Of a stretch of DNA of 64,000 bases, positions 52,681 through 61,399 are shown piece after piece. How positions within the stretch are numbered: position 1 is the first letter of the stretch; every line of letters starts with the position of its first letter. Under the pieces are notes generated by a model. That model had not been told where the DNA came from. It saw nothing but the letters and a program-made list of their open reading frames with translations, and searched no databases. Source of the stretch: Thioalkalivibrio sp. ALJT (lineage in GTDB: Bacteria > Pseudomonadota > Gammaproteobacteria > Ectothiorhodospirales > Ectothiorhodospiraceae). The stretch spans positions 1 through 64,000 of the forward strand of contig NZ_KB907123.1 of the NCBI RefSeq assembly GCF_000381825.1, given 5' to 3'. Made by a program: the position numbers and the translations under genes.

Positions 52681-53688
52681 TTAGGGAAGCCGCCCGGTGA
52701 GTCGCTGGCCAGTCCAGGACAGGCCGGACAGGAACAGGTAAGGCCACGTGCGCCAGTAGGTGGGCTGGTTGCGCCCCGCTTCAAGAAAGGACGGCGCGGC
52801 TGCAGCCCGGTCTCCACTATGGAACAGGTTGTAGCCCATGGAGAAATGCAGGCCAAAGCGCCTGTTGCGAAGCTCGCGCTGCGTGATTCCCTGACCGTCG
52901 GGGCTGTTGAGCCCCCACGTCTGGATCGCGGTCTCCAGGACCGAGGCCGCGTAGTTGACCGGTGCCCATTTTCGGGTCGCGCTTTGCGGGTGGCGCCGGT
53001 ACAGCGCGAAGGAACGCGCCAGGGTTAGAACGGGGCTCAGCCGCGAGGCGCGCAGCCAGTAGTCGTAGTCCTGGGCCAGGCGCAGGTCCTCGCGGAATTG
53101 GCCGACGGTTTCCACCAGCTCCCGGCGCATGACCACGGCCCCGGTCCACACGATGGTGTCCAGCAGCAGGCGGTGGTAGATCCAGCCGGAGCGCTCCGGG
53201 TCCAGGGCCTGCGGGTCTTCCTCTCCGGTTTCGCGGGCGAAGGCGCCCGGGGCGCGCCACATGCCGTTCTCGTCCGGGCTCCAGAGCGCGAACTCACTGG
53301 CCACCATGGCGCATTCGGGATGTGCCCGCAGGCATTCGATCTGGGCCTGCAGCTTGCCGGGCAGCCAGACATCGTCCCCATCCAGAAAGGCTATCAGGTC
53401 CCCGCGTGCCGCCCGCAGGCCCACGTTGCGGCTGGCTCCTGCGCCGCTCGAGGGCTGCGCGGTTTGCAGTAGTTGCACCGGGCCCTGAAAACCGCGTGCC
53501 ACAGCGGCCGTATCGTCTGTAGAGCCATCGTCGATGACGATAATCTCCAGATGGGGATAGTCCTGATCGACGATGCTCTGCAAGGTCTCTTCCAGGAAAT
53601 CCGCGCAGTTGCACGCCGGTACGATCACCGACACAAGGGGGCTGTCCGTCAGGACCGGCCAGAAGGGAGCAGGAGGGTTGCTTGGCAC
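52681..53688 (-). CDS. Glycosyltransferase family 2
   Basis: 335 residues, GT-A fold. Nucleotide-sugar motifs: VSVIVPACNCADFLEETLQSI, IIVIDDGSTDDT, and the metal-binding DGDD in LIAFLDGDDVW, then LAQDYDYWLR as the catalytic ED-type region. It starts 13 bases after the O-glycosylation ligase stop, so the two are co-transcribed. The sugar is unknown. Confidence 0.92.
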   Translation of the reverse strand: MPSNPPAPFWPVLTDSPLVSVIVPACNCADFLEETLQSIVDQDYPHLEIIVIDDGSTDDTAAVARGFQGPVQLLQTAQPSSGAGASRNVGLRAARGDLIAFLDGDDVWLPGKLQAQIECLRAHPECAMVASEFALWSPDENGMWRAPGAFARETGEEDPQALDPERSGWIYHRLLLDTIVWTGAVVMRRELVETVGQFREDLRLAQDYDYWLRASRLSPVLTLARSFALYRRHPQSATRKWAPVNYAASVLETAIQTWGLNSPDGQGITQRELRNRRFGLHFSMGYNLFHSGDRAAAAPSFLEAGRNQPTYWRTWPYLFLSGLSWTGQRLTGRLP

Positions 53689-53701
53689 GTCCAGAAGCTC
53701 C

Positions 53702-55150
53702 TTAGCGTAACCGGCCGGGATCCATGATGGTGCCGCCGGTCGCAGGCGGGGTGCCGGGGGGCGCCGGCGGAGGCTCGGGTTTCTGTTCGGCCGTCTGCGC
53801 TGCAGGGGCGTACCGGACAGGAGACTGCCTCACGGGGGTGGTGGTTGGCATCGATTCCAGGAGTTCACGGCGCAGCACAATGGCCATGGCGATAAAGGCC
53901 AGGTAGAGGTCGAAATACGCCAGACTCAGGAAGGCCCCGGCAATCATGTAACCGATCAGCCCGATCGCAAGTGCCCATGCCCATTCGGCAATCCACAGGG
54001 TCTCCTCCCGCCGTCGGCCTTCACGACTCAGGCGGAACAGCGTCAGCAGGGTGAAGCCGATTAGCATCAGGAACAGCGCGAGCCCGACGAAACCATGCTC
54101 GCCCAGCATCTGGAAGTAGATGCTATGTGCGGCGATTGGCCCGCTAACGACCGGGTTGTCGCGATCCAGATAGCTGAGCCAGATCTCGGGGGGTAGACGC
54201 TGGATGCTCATGCCGGAGCCGGTGAGGGGGTAATCCATCGCCACGTTCCATGAGACGTTCCAGGCATCCAGGCGCCCAATGGCGGATGCATCCTCTTCGT
54301 AGTGGATCAGGGTATCGATCTGGTGCTCGATCTTGTCGGGGACCGTAAAGCCGATCACTGCGATGGCCAGCAGGCCGGTTGCAATCATGGTGCCCTTGTA
54401 GCGCATCTTCAGGAAGATGAGCGGGAAGGTAATGGCCAGGGCCACCCAGGCGCCACGGGAGTGGGTGCCAATGATCGAAATCAGATGGAACCAGAAGCCC
54501 AGGTACAGGCCCAGACCGATCAGCTTGTGGTGGCGCTCGTAAAGCGGGAAGTAAAAGGGCAGTTCAAAGCGCCCCTGGTATACCTGGCGGGCCAGGACCA
54601 GCACCAGGGGAAGCGTCATCACCAGCGCGAGGCCGATATCCGTATTGCCCCGGATGAACGAACCCGGTGGGCCCAAAACCATGCCGCCGAAACCGCTCGC
54701 AAGGGTGTACGGACCGCCCTTGAAGCCGAAGAAGGCGATGGACAGCGTGATCACGGCGAGCACGGCCATGGTTCGCACCTTGCCAAAGACCAGCATGGGT
54801 GCGATCAGCGTGAACAGCATGATCTTCATCACGGTGTCCCAGCGCTGGAGGGCCACCTCGGGCTGCCACGCGAAGAACAACGAGATGATGGTGATGTGCC
54901 CGAACAAGATCACCATCAGTACGCTTTCCCGTGTCAAGGGGAGCGTCCGGCGGTCCTTGTTCAGCACAAGTGCGGCCAGGGTGGCGAGCCCGACGGCCAT
55001 TGCCACCGGCATCGTCTGCAGGAACCCCCAGGTCAGGCGGTGGGGGTTCATCAGTCCTACCCAGTACCACATGGCGATACCGACCCATGGTCGCCAGAGG
55101 ATGAAGGGCAGCGAGCCGAAGATCAAAAGGGCAAACAGGATGTCGCGCAT
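53702..55150 (-). CDS. Putative O-glycosylation ligase, exosortase A-associated
   Basis: 482 residues with about ten membrane segments and a Wzy_C-type ligase region: GTHSRGAWVALAITF and GSGMSIQRLPPEIW, then HSIYFQMLGEHGFVGL. It begins MRDILFALLIFGSLPFILWRPWVGI, the signature of TIGR03097 proteins that accompany exosortase A. It is predicted to attach glycan to PEP-CTERM proteins, which are often Ser/Thr-rich, on the outside of the inner membrane. The last 50 residues are a Pro/Ala-rich tail. Confidence 0.9.
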   Translation of the reverse strand: MRDILFALLIFGSLPFILWRPWVGIAMWYWVGLMNPHRLTWGFLQTMPVAMAVGLATLAALVLNKDRRTLPLTRESVLMVILFGHITIISLFFAWQPEVALQRWDTVMKIMLFTLIAPMLVFGKVRTMAVLAVITLSIAFFGFKGGPYTLASGFGGMVLGPPGSFIRGNTDIGLALVMTLPLVLVLARQVYQGRFELPFYFPLYERHHKLIGLGLYLGFWFHLISIIGTHSRGAWVALAITFPLIFLKMRYKGTMIATGLLAIAVIGFTVPDKIEHQIDTLIHYEEDASAIGRLDAWNVSWNVAMDYPLTGSGMSIQRLPPEIWLSYLDRDNPVVSGPIAAHSIYFQMLGEHGFVGLALFLMLIGFTLLTLFRLSREGRRREETLWIAEWAWALAIGLIGYMIAGAFLSLAYFDLYLAFIAMAIVLRRELLESMPTTTPVRQSPVRYAPAAQTAEQKPEPPPAPPGTPPATGGTIMDPGRLR

Positions 55151-55186
55151 GAGCGTAGTGGCGACCGGAATCGCGCCAGAGAAATA

Positions 55187-56158
55187 TCAGACTACGGTAA
55201 CCGGATGGCGGGTGTTGCGCACCAACTGCGCAAGAAATTTCACTGGATTGCGTGACCAGGGCGTAAAACGAGGTAGCTGGAAACGGTCGGACTGGACGGC
55301 GCTGCTGCCCATGGATGTCGAAACGGCCGCACTGAAGCCGGCATCGCGCACGAAGCCTACATCGCGTGCCGTGTAATCCTGGCCGGGCCTCCCGTTCGGG
55401 TAGGCGAACAGATCCACGGACTGCCCCGTAATCGCCTGCAGGCGCTGACGCCCCTGGGCAATCTCCGTGGCCGCGGTGCGGGCATCTTCCTGAGCCAGGA
55501 TGGGGTGCGACAGCGTATGGCCGCCGATGGTCATGCCCGCCTCTGCCAGCTCGCGCACCTGCTGGTCCGTCATCATCAGGTCATCCGGCAGGTCGGCTCC
55601 GATGTGCCGGGCAATGGCCTCAACCGACCCTTCGCGCTCCTGGCGCGGGCGCCACTTGATCTCGCGGATGATGTCGCGAATGGCCTGTCGACGGCTTTCT
55701 GCATTCGAGAGGGTATATGTTCCCAGCCCTTCCGCGCCCAGATCCAGTGTCCCGTTCGGTGCCCGCCGGATGGTCTCGATCAGGGTGTCGTTGAACATGC
55801 GACCGCCGTTCAGATAGCCCGCGGCAATGAAAAAGGTGGCCGGGAGTCCATGGCGTTGCAGCACGGGCAGTGCATGCAGTCGGTTGTCGGCATACCCGTC
55901 ATCGAAGGTGATGGCGGTGGCGCGGGGTGGCAGGGTCCCGGTCTCGAGGTGGTGCAGCGCTTCGGGTAGCGCCAGCACGCTGGAGTGTCGGGAAAGCAGT
56001 TCCATCTGCCAGTCGAACGTGGCGGTGTCCGGTGCATCCGGTCTGAGCGGGTCGGGGGTGGGCAGCACCTGGTGGTACAGCAGGATCGACAGGCGCTGGC
56101 CGGGTTGTACCCATGGCCAGAGCTGCTGGACGCCGAATAATGCGGTTTGCTGAAGCAT
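55187..56158 (-). CDS. Polysaccharide deacetylase (second)
   Basis: 323 residues, NodB/CE4 type. It has AITFDDGYADNRLHALPVL (D-D pair), the metal site GGHTLSHPIL and the Arg/Pro region LFAYPNGRPGQDYT. It is different from the XrtA deacetylase at 26260 and lacks a signal peptide. It starts the three-gene minus-strand set with the O-glycosylation ligase and the GT2 gene. Confidence 0.9.
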   Translation of the reverse strand: MLQQTALFGVQQLWPWVQPGQRLSILLYHQVLPTPDPLRPDAPDTATFDWQMELLSRHSSVLALPEALHHLETGTLPPRATAITFDDGYADNRLHALPVLQRHGLPATFFIAAGYLNGGRMFNDTLIETIRRAPNGTLDLGAEGLGTYTLSNAESRRQAIRDIIREIKWRPRQEREGSVEAIARHIGADLPDDLMMTDQQVRELAEAGMTIGGHTLSHPILAQEDARTAATEIAQGRQRLQAITGQSVDLFAYPNGRPGQDYTARDVGFVRDAGFSAAVSTSMGSSAVQSDRFQLPRFTPWSRNPVKFLAQLVRNTRHPVTVV

Positions 56159-56295
56159 CTCTGTCGAATCGTTTTGGTGGAGGGTTTGTGTCGCGGTCTG
56201 TCCGCACCAGTGTGCGCGTTGTTGCCGTGTTTTCCCAGCGTCTCCCTGGGGCTTGTCCGTGTGGCTGCTGACGGCCCTTCCGGGGCCGCATCCCG

Positions 56296-56647
56296 TTAAG
56301 GAAACGCTGATTAAATCGCACGTCCGCGTTGGCGCCCCCCAGTTTCTGGAGACAAGCGTTCCGAGACAAGGCGCCTCAAACAGCGGGTAGTGGTTCTACC
56401 CGCCCGTTTCTGATGGATTCGGGGCGCAACGCAGGATCGGGCCATATATATTCAGAATCGGGGGGGGGCACCAACCCCACAAGCTATTGAAAGAAGGGGG
56501 TCGGCCGCCCGTTGTTGATCAAAAACGGGCGCGCGCAAAGCGTTGCGGTTCACCTGTAGCAGAGTGACTGCACGGCCGTCACCGCGCATTAAACGCACGC
56601 AAAAGCGACCCGAGCGCGGACCTGCGATTTAATCAGCGTTTCCTTAA
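56296..56647. repeat. 352-bp element with 25-bp perfect inverted repeats (MITE-like)
   Basis: The left arm 56296-56320 (TTAAGGAAACGCTGATTAAA and on) is an exact inverted copy of 56623-56647. The outer TTAA could be a target duplication. Inside are a hairpin CGGGTAGTGGTTCTACCCG near 56380 and a right-hand block (56577-56622) shared with 20717-20765 and with the 43385-43451 hairpin. No gene fits inside it. The family of related elements lies only between genes of this locus. Confidence 0.6.
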
Positions 56648-57285
56648 TGCTACCGTTTGATCACATTTTTGTGACGGGTGGCGATTGGTATGGTGGCGGC
56701 GCGCGTCTTGCGGCGACGAATTCGTATTGCCTCGGCGAGCGCGGTCAAGAACAGCCGTGTGTAGGCACATGGACGCGATGGCTGGAATCGACTCCGGTTC
56801 GGGCCTGGAGCGCCGCGCTACGCAGAGCCTTTGAATGTACCGGTTATGGAAGAGGGGTTTCGTGCGATTGCCCATGTGCCGGGTCCCGGTTTCTCCGGAA
56901 CGGTTATCTGCGGCGACTGGGCCTCGGGCGCTCTGCGCGCGGAAGCCATTGCCAATGTGCGTTTTTGTCTGCGGCGCTGGCGCGACGGCCTGAGCAGGGA
57001 AGCGACAGGACAGAGTCAGCTTGGCTTTTCCGCACCCGCGGCCTTGCATGCGGCTGTATCTCTTTGCGTGGGCAAAGGGGTTCCTGCTTGGAAACGGCGA
57101 TCAGCCCGTCTTCGATCTCCAATGAGAGGATGATCAACGCCCCGCGCCAACGGTTTGCAGATTGGTGGAGCCAAGTGCTCCGCTGAAGCTTTCGGGCGTT
57201 GCTCTGAGGGGGGGGGAGGAGGGGAGGGGTCGAAAATCTTTACACTCGCCCGCTCGGGCGTTTGGCAAACTCCTCGAAAAATCTC
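56648..57285. other. Intergenic region upstream of the PEP-CTERM gene, no supported gene
   Basis: Open frames exist but show no protein-like composition or ribosome site. The region contains a G-rich run around 57208-57230 and a small hairpin (CGCCCGCTCGGGCG, 57247-57260). It may carry PrsR enhancer sites for the promoter at 57309-57324; I could not identify them. Confidence 0.4.
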
Positions 57286-57307
57286 ATCTATCAGTACCTT
57301 GATAGAT
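57286..57307. promoter_or_regulatory. Perfect 8-bp palindrome next to the sigma-54 promoter
   Basis: ATCTATCA (57286-57293) and TGATAGAT (57300-57307) are perfect inverted repeats with a 6-base spacer, ending directly before the -24 box of the sigma-54 promoter. This is a plausible operator for a dimeric regulator or a hairpin; no binding protein is known. Confidence 0.4.
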
Positions 57308-57308
57308 T

Positions 57309-57324
57309 TGGTCCGGTTTGTGCT
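57309..57324 (+). promoter_or_regulatory. Sigma-54 (RpoN) promoter of the PEP-CTERM gene
   Basis: TGGTCCGGTTTGTGCT matches the sigma-54 consensus TGGCACG-N4-TTGCW at both invariant dinucleotides: GG at 57310-57311 and GC at 57322-57323 with exactly ten bases between. Start of transcription would be near 57334, about 46 bases before the ATG. Control of a PEP-CTERM gene by RpoN with PrsR is established for exosortase A systems, and prsR lies in this window. Confidence 0.65.
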
Positions 57325-57379
57325 AGCGGTTTCAGTGCGGCCCGCGTAGGTCGGAACCAACTGAGGCAGGAGAGCAACT

Positions 57380-58207
57380 ATGCAGACCAAGACCAAGGTA
57401 GTGAGCCTGGCGGTGGCAGCCGCCGTGACCTTCGCCGCAGCACCCGCGAGCGCGGCGCTTGTGAACACCTGGGATTACAGCTATTCGCTGGAGTGGATTA
57501 CTTCCGGGCCGGGTGCGCCGACTTTCGTCGAGGGCCTCCCGGGCGGTGACAAGGGTACGCAGGTGATCACGGATAGCCTCCTGAGCTGGGGTGGCACCGG
57601 CGACCTCCAGAATCCTACTAGTTCCAGCGTTAATCGTAGCGGGCTGGAGATCACCGGTTCACCCGCCACGGGTTCGGTCAACACCGGAGATTCCGTCACC
57701 ACGAGTGCGGGCGTGACGCATTTCAACAATCCGATCATGCTCCAGTTCTTGCTGCTGGAGACCGCCACTCTTGCGGGCAGCTTAACCCTGACGCCGACCG
57801 ATCCGGCGGGCTCGCAGCAGTCGCCGATCACGTTCGAGCTCGCGACGTCATTTACGGAAACGCCAAATACTGCGCCGTGCGGTTTTGATGTGGAAACCGT
57901 CTGCGATGACATCTTCATTGTGGATATGGGCACTGATCCGTTGGCGCAGTCGTTCTCGCTGGATGGCATCATGTACGACATCAGCTTTATGGCGGAGGGT
58001 CTGGGCCCGCTGGATGCGGATACCTGTGCGGCAGCGGGTGAGGCAGCGGGGTGTTCCGGTCTGACCACCCCTGAAGAGGCATTCACTACGGCGAACTTTG
58101 GTTTCCAGATCACCCAGGCGGAGGTGCCGAACCCGGCGATGCTCACGCTGTTCGGTACGGGCCTGCTGGCCCTGGGCGCTGTGGCGCGGCGTCGTAACAA
58201 GGTCTGA
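57380..58207 (+). CDS. THxN-type PEP-CTERM sorting domain protein
   Basis: 275 residues from ATG 57380 behind AGGAGA. The N-terminal signal peptide ends APASA (residue 25). The mature chain is Ser/Thr/Gly-rich with the signature THFN at 113-116, as in THxN-family PEP-CTERM proteins. The C-terminus is a sorting signal: VPNPA (249-253), a hydrophobic segment and RRR (270-272). The usual motif is VPEPS, so Glu is replaced by Asn. It is the likely exosortase A substrate: exported, cleaved at the motif and possibly glycosylated by the O-ligase at 53702-55150. It stands alone between a sigma-54 promoter and a terminator. Confidence 0.92.
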   Translation: MQTKTKVVSLAVAAAVTFAAAPASAALVNTWDYSYSLEWITSGPGAPTFVEGLPGGDKGTQVITDSLLSWGGTGDLQNPTSSSVNRSGLEITGSPATGSVNTGDSVTTSAGVTHFNNPIMLQFLLLETATLAGSLTLTPTDPAGSQQSPITFELATSFTETPNTAPCGFDVETVCDDIFIVDMGTDPLAQSFSLDGIMYDISFMAEGLGPLDADTCAAAGEAAGCSGLTTPEEAFTTANFGFQITQAEVPNPAMLTLFGTGLLALGAVARRRNKV

Positions 58208-58232
58208 ACGAGGCCGTTTGGTCGAGCGGGGA

Positions 58233-58260
58233 GGGGAGCCTTGTGCTCCCCTTTCTTTTT
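58233..58260 (+). terminator. Rho-independent terminator after the PEP-CTERM gene
   Basis: GGGGAGC (58233-58239) pairs with GCTCCCC (58245-58251), followed by TTTCTTTTT. It is a standard intrinsic terminator and makes the PEP-CTERM gene a single-gene transcript. The next 245 bases hold nothing else I can support. Confidence 0.9.
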
Positions 58261-58506
58261 GACGCACTTTTTTCGATCCGCGATGCCGCTCCGGCCGTTA
58301 TGAGGGGTCTTGGTTACCGGCCGTTATCCGTCGCCGGCCGCGAACAGCGACAGGCGGTGCCCGAGCGGTGCGCAACGTACCCTGGTGCTGTACCCGCTTC
58401 TGGGTGGGATTTGCGGCGATCAGTTCTTCCTGCGGCCCTGTGATGGGCTGACATCCCGGATCATGAAGCCCTTGGAGTGGTGTATGGCGGTCATCGGGGG
58501 TCACGA

Positions 58507-60060
58507 ATGAAATGGCAGGGCCGTTTCCTGCAACACCCCCGCTTGACGATGGCGCTGGCCGTGTTCGGCGCGCTCGTCGGCGGGTTTGTCTTTCGCGCTT
58601 TGTTGCCCGCTGAGAACTGGTTCTGGTACGACGAGATCTACGGAGCGACCTTCGCCTCCGGGACCCTGTACGAAGCGCTGCTGGGGACGCTGCGCTTTGA
58701 TCTGCACCCGCCGCTGTATTACCTGCAGTTGTGGTTGTGGGCCCGGGTGGATGCCGGAGATACGTGGCTGCGGTTGAACTCTGCGGCGTGGGGCCTGGTC
58801 GCGGCGGCGCTCGCCTGGCGCGTTGCGCGGCAGTGTCTGGGTGAGCGAGAGGCGTGGATTGCGTTGTGGCTGATGCTGGTCGTTCCGGCTGCTGTCGCAA
58901 CGGCGCAAGACCTGCGCATGTATTCGATGCTGATGGCTCTGGCGCTGCTGTCGTCCTGGGGCGCACTTCTCTGGTTTTCTCCCGGGGTTGCGGCTCGTAC
59001 CGGCGCCTGGATGCTGGCCCTGGCAGGTGTAGCGGCGGCCTACACCCATGCGACCGGTTTGCTGATCCCGATGGCGGCGGCCGTGTTTTCGTTGTTGCTG
59101 TGGTGGAAGATGCCAGCGCATCGGGTGACATTGCGAGGGTGGTTGCTGGTGCAGGGGCTGGTAGCGGCCGCTGTGCTCCCGGCGGTCCTCAACAGCATGA
59201 TCCGGTCGGTTGGCCACATGACGGTCCCGGATGGGGCTGTGGTCTTCGGCACCCTGGTGCGTCTGCTCCTGGATCAAGCGGCGGTGCAGCACCCTGCCTT
59301 GCTGGTGCTGGGCATACTTCTCCTGGTGGGCAGTTTCCTCGGCGCCTGGTGGTCGTCTCTGCGCTGGATGTTCGTGGCGTATGTTCTGTTTCCGATCCTT
59401 TTTTTGCTCGCCGTGAGCTATTTCGTGCGGCCTGCCTGGCATTTACGTGCGTTGTATCCGTTAACGCCGTTTCTGGTGATCGGGGGCGCCGTGGCATTGG
59501 CACGGCTGGGCGATGCGCTTGCGAGAATAGCCCCCCTGCGAGGGGCCGCATCGGCTCCCGCGTTGCTGATGGCCGTGCTGCTGGGTGTACTCGCCGCGTG
59601 GAACGCAGGGTTGGTGGAGAAGACGCATCGTTATCCCGCGGCGGTCGAGTTTGTCCAGCGTCATCTGGCTCCGGGTGACATCGTCTGGGCACCGGATTTC
59701 GTCACGGCCTGGGCGGTCAAGCGGTACTGGATTGGACCGCAGTGGGGTTCGATCACTCGGATCCAGGGTGAACCGTCCAGTGAGCAATGGCGCCGGATTT
59801 ATGATCGGCTGGGTGATACGTGGCTTGCTCGCCTGGGGTTGGCGCCCGAGGCCCGCTCGATTCCTGCGCAAGGTACTCATATCGTCACGGGCCACAATGT
59901 CGATGACATGCTCCTGGCGCATCCTCGGATTTGGGTTGTCGGCACCCCGACGGAATCGTTGCGCGCGACGTTGAGGGAGGAGGGGTATGCGGAGCGGGGC
60001 GCCAGGGACTTTCGTGGTGTCGCAGTGACCGAGTTTGGACGGTCACCGGCCTCCAACTGA
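58507..60060 (+). CDS. GT39-like membrane glycosyltransferase
   Basis: 517 residues from ATG 58507 with about 10-12 membrane segments. The first outside loop reads FWYDEIYGATFASG with the paired acids used by polyprenyl-phosphate-sugar transferases (PMT/ArnT fold), followed by the conserved HPPLYYLQLWLW and later DLRMYSMLMALALL. It should transfer sugar from a lipid carrier on the periplasmic side. In an exosortase locus the acceptor could be the PEP-CTERM protein or the polymer; this is inference. Confidence 0.85.
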   Translation: MKWQGRFLQHPRLTMALAVFGALVGGFVFRALLPAENWFWYDEIYGATFASGTLYEALLGTLRFDLHPPLYYLQLWLWARVDAGDTWLRLNSAAWGLVAAALAWRVARQCLGEREAWIALWLMLVVPAAVATAQDLRMYSMLMALALLSSWGALLWFSPGVAARTGAWMLALAGVAAAYTHATGLLIPMAAAVFSLLLWWKMPAHRVTLRGWLLVQGLVAAAVLPAVLNSMIRSVGHMTVPDGAVVFGTLVRLLLDQAAVQHPALLVLGILLLVGSFLGAWWSSLRWMFVAYVLFPILFLLAVSYFVRPAWHLRALYPLTPFLVIGGAVALARLGDALARIAPLRGAASAPALLMAVLLGVLAAWNAGLVEKTHRYPAAVEFVQRHLAPGDIVWAPDFVTAWAVKRYWIGPQWGSITRIQGEPSSEQWRRIYDRLGDTWLARLGLAPEARSIPAQGTHIVTGHNVDDMLLAHPRIWVVGTPTESLRATLREEGYAERGARDFRGVAVTEFGRSPASN

Positions 60061-60307
60061 CTGTATACCGGGTTCCGGAGCTCCTGTCGTAAGCAGTGCG
60101 ACCGGCAGCGGGTCGCGTCTTGCCTCGGAGAACCGGCGGGCGGCAGCCGCGGGCGTATTCATGCGTTCGTGGTTCCTTGTGCTTGCAACAGGCGTTGGCG
60201 TGCAGATGCGCGCGAGCGGAGGGCTCCCTCCCCGGGGCACGGCCGGGACCGGCGTTCCCGGGGCGTTGGCTTGTGCGAGACTAAAGCGTTTTCGGGTTGG
60301 GGTTTCG

Positions 60308-61399
60308 ATGTACGACTGGAGGTTGTCACGAGTTTCGCTGGAAGAGGCCCGCGCGCTGTGGCCGGCGCTGGACATACGTGAGCCCGGTGTCCCCTTCCTG
60401 ACGTATGCCTGGTTTGACTGTTTGCGGCAGGCCGCTGGTGGCCGGGTGAGGGCCGAACCGGTACAGGTGACGGGGCCGGCGGGCCAGGCGGCGTTTGCGG
60501 CGTTGTACCGGCGGCGGGCGTTGCGGTCCCGCGTGATCCCTGTGCGTGTTGTGCACCTGAACGAGACGGGGGATGCGAGCTACGATCGCCTGACGCTGGA
60601 ACACAACGGGCTCGCCGGGCAGGCCGGGCGAGGGCCGCAGGCATTGCACGAGTTGCTGCGGGATTTGCTGCAGCAGGATCCCGGCTGGGATGAATTCTCG
60701 CTGGGATGGCTGGCGGCTACGCGGTGGACCGGCCTGGAGCCGGCCCTGGAGGGCCTGGACTTGCGGCCGGTGGTGGCGGATCGCAAGGCCTTTCACTATG
60801 TCGACCTGCAGGGGATGTCGGGGCCGGACGACTATCTGGCGGGGCTCAGCAGGAACACGCGCTACCAGATCCGTCGGGCCATGCGCGGGTACGGCGGCGA
60901 GGCTGCGCTGAAGGTCGAGCCGGCCGCGAGCGTGGAGCAGGCGCTGGAATGGTTTCGGGCCATGGTGAACTGGCACCAGGCGGAGTGGAATGCTCGTGGC
61001 AAGCCGGGTGCCTTTTCCGACCGCTTCATGCGCGACTTCCATGAATGCCTGATAGCCCGGGGGACGACTGACGGGCTGGCACAGGTGCTCAGGGTCCAGG
61101 GCGCGGACGGGCCCGTCGGGTATCTTTACAACTTGGCGGCGGGTGACTACGTCTGCAATTATCAGAGCGGGTTTCGTTACCGTGATGACCCGAAGTTGAA
61201 GCCGGGTCTGGTGTGTCATGCGCTGGCGATCGGCCGCGCGGCGGCTCTGGGTTTTGCACGCTACGACTTTCTGATGGGTGACAGTCAGTACAAGCGCAGC
61301 CTGGGGAATGGCCAGGGGGAGATGGTGCAGGTGCGACTGCAACGGCCGCGCTGGCGATTCCGGCTGGAACGGGTATTGCGGCGCCTTGTGCGGCGATGA
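60308..61399 (+). CDS. CelD/BcsL-like GNAT acyltransferase
   Basis: 363 residues from ATG 60308. The C-terminal half has the Acetyltransf_6/CelD pattern: SRNTRYQIRRAMRGYGG, then GYLYNLAAGDYVCNYQSGF and KPGLVCHALAIGRAAALGFARYDFLMGDSQYKRSL. Relatives acylate polysaccharides or aminoacylate glycan precursors. It differs from the FemAB-like protein at 27155. Its stop overlaps the start of the next gene (ATGA). The 250 bases upstream (60061-60307) hold no supported feature. Confidence 0.85.
   Translation: MYDWRLSRVSLEEARALWPALDIREPGVPFLTYAWFDCLRQAAGGRVRAEPVQVTGPAGQAAFAALYRRRALRSRVIPVRVVHLNETGDASYDRLTLEHNGLAGQAGRGPQALHELLRDLLQQDPGWDEFSLGWLAATRWTGLEPALEGLDLRPVVADRKAFHYVDLQGMSGPDDYLAGLSRNTRYQIRRAMRGYGGEAALKVEPAASVEQALEWFRAMVNWHQAEWNARGKPGAFSDRFMRDFHECLIARGTTDGLAQVLRVQGADGPVGYLYNLAAGDYVCNYQSGFRYRDDPKLKPGLVCHALAIGRAAALGFARYDFLMGDSQYKRSLGNGQGEMVQVRLQRPRWRFRLERVLRRLVRR

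Noticed and set aside
56647-57186. 179-codon plus-strand frame upstream of the PEP-CTERM gene
   Set aside because: Cys/Arg/Ser-rich without a domain or ribosome site, starting inside the repeat arm; most likely non-coding.
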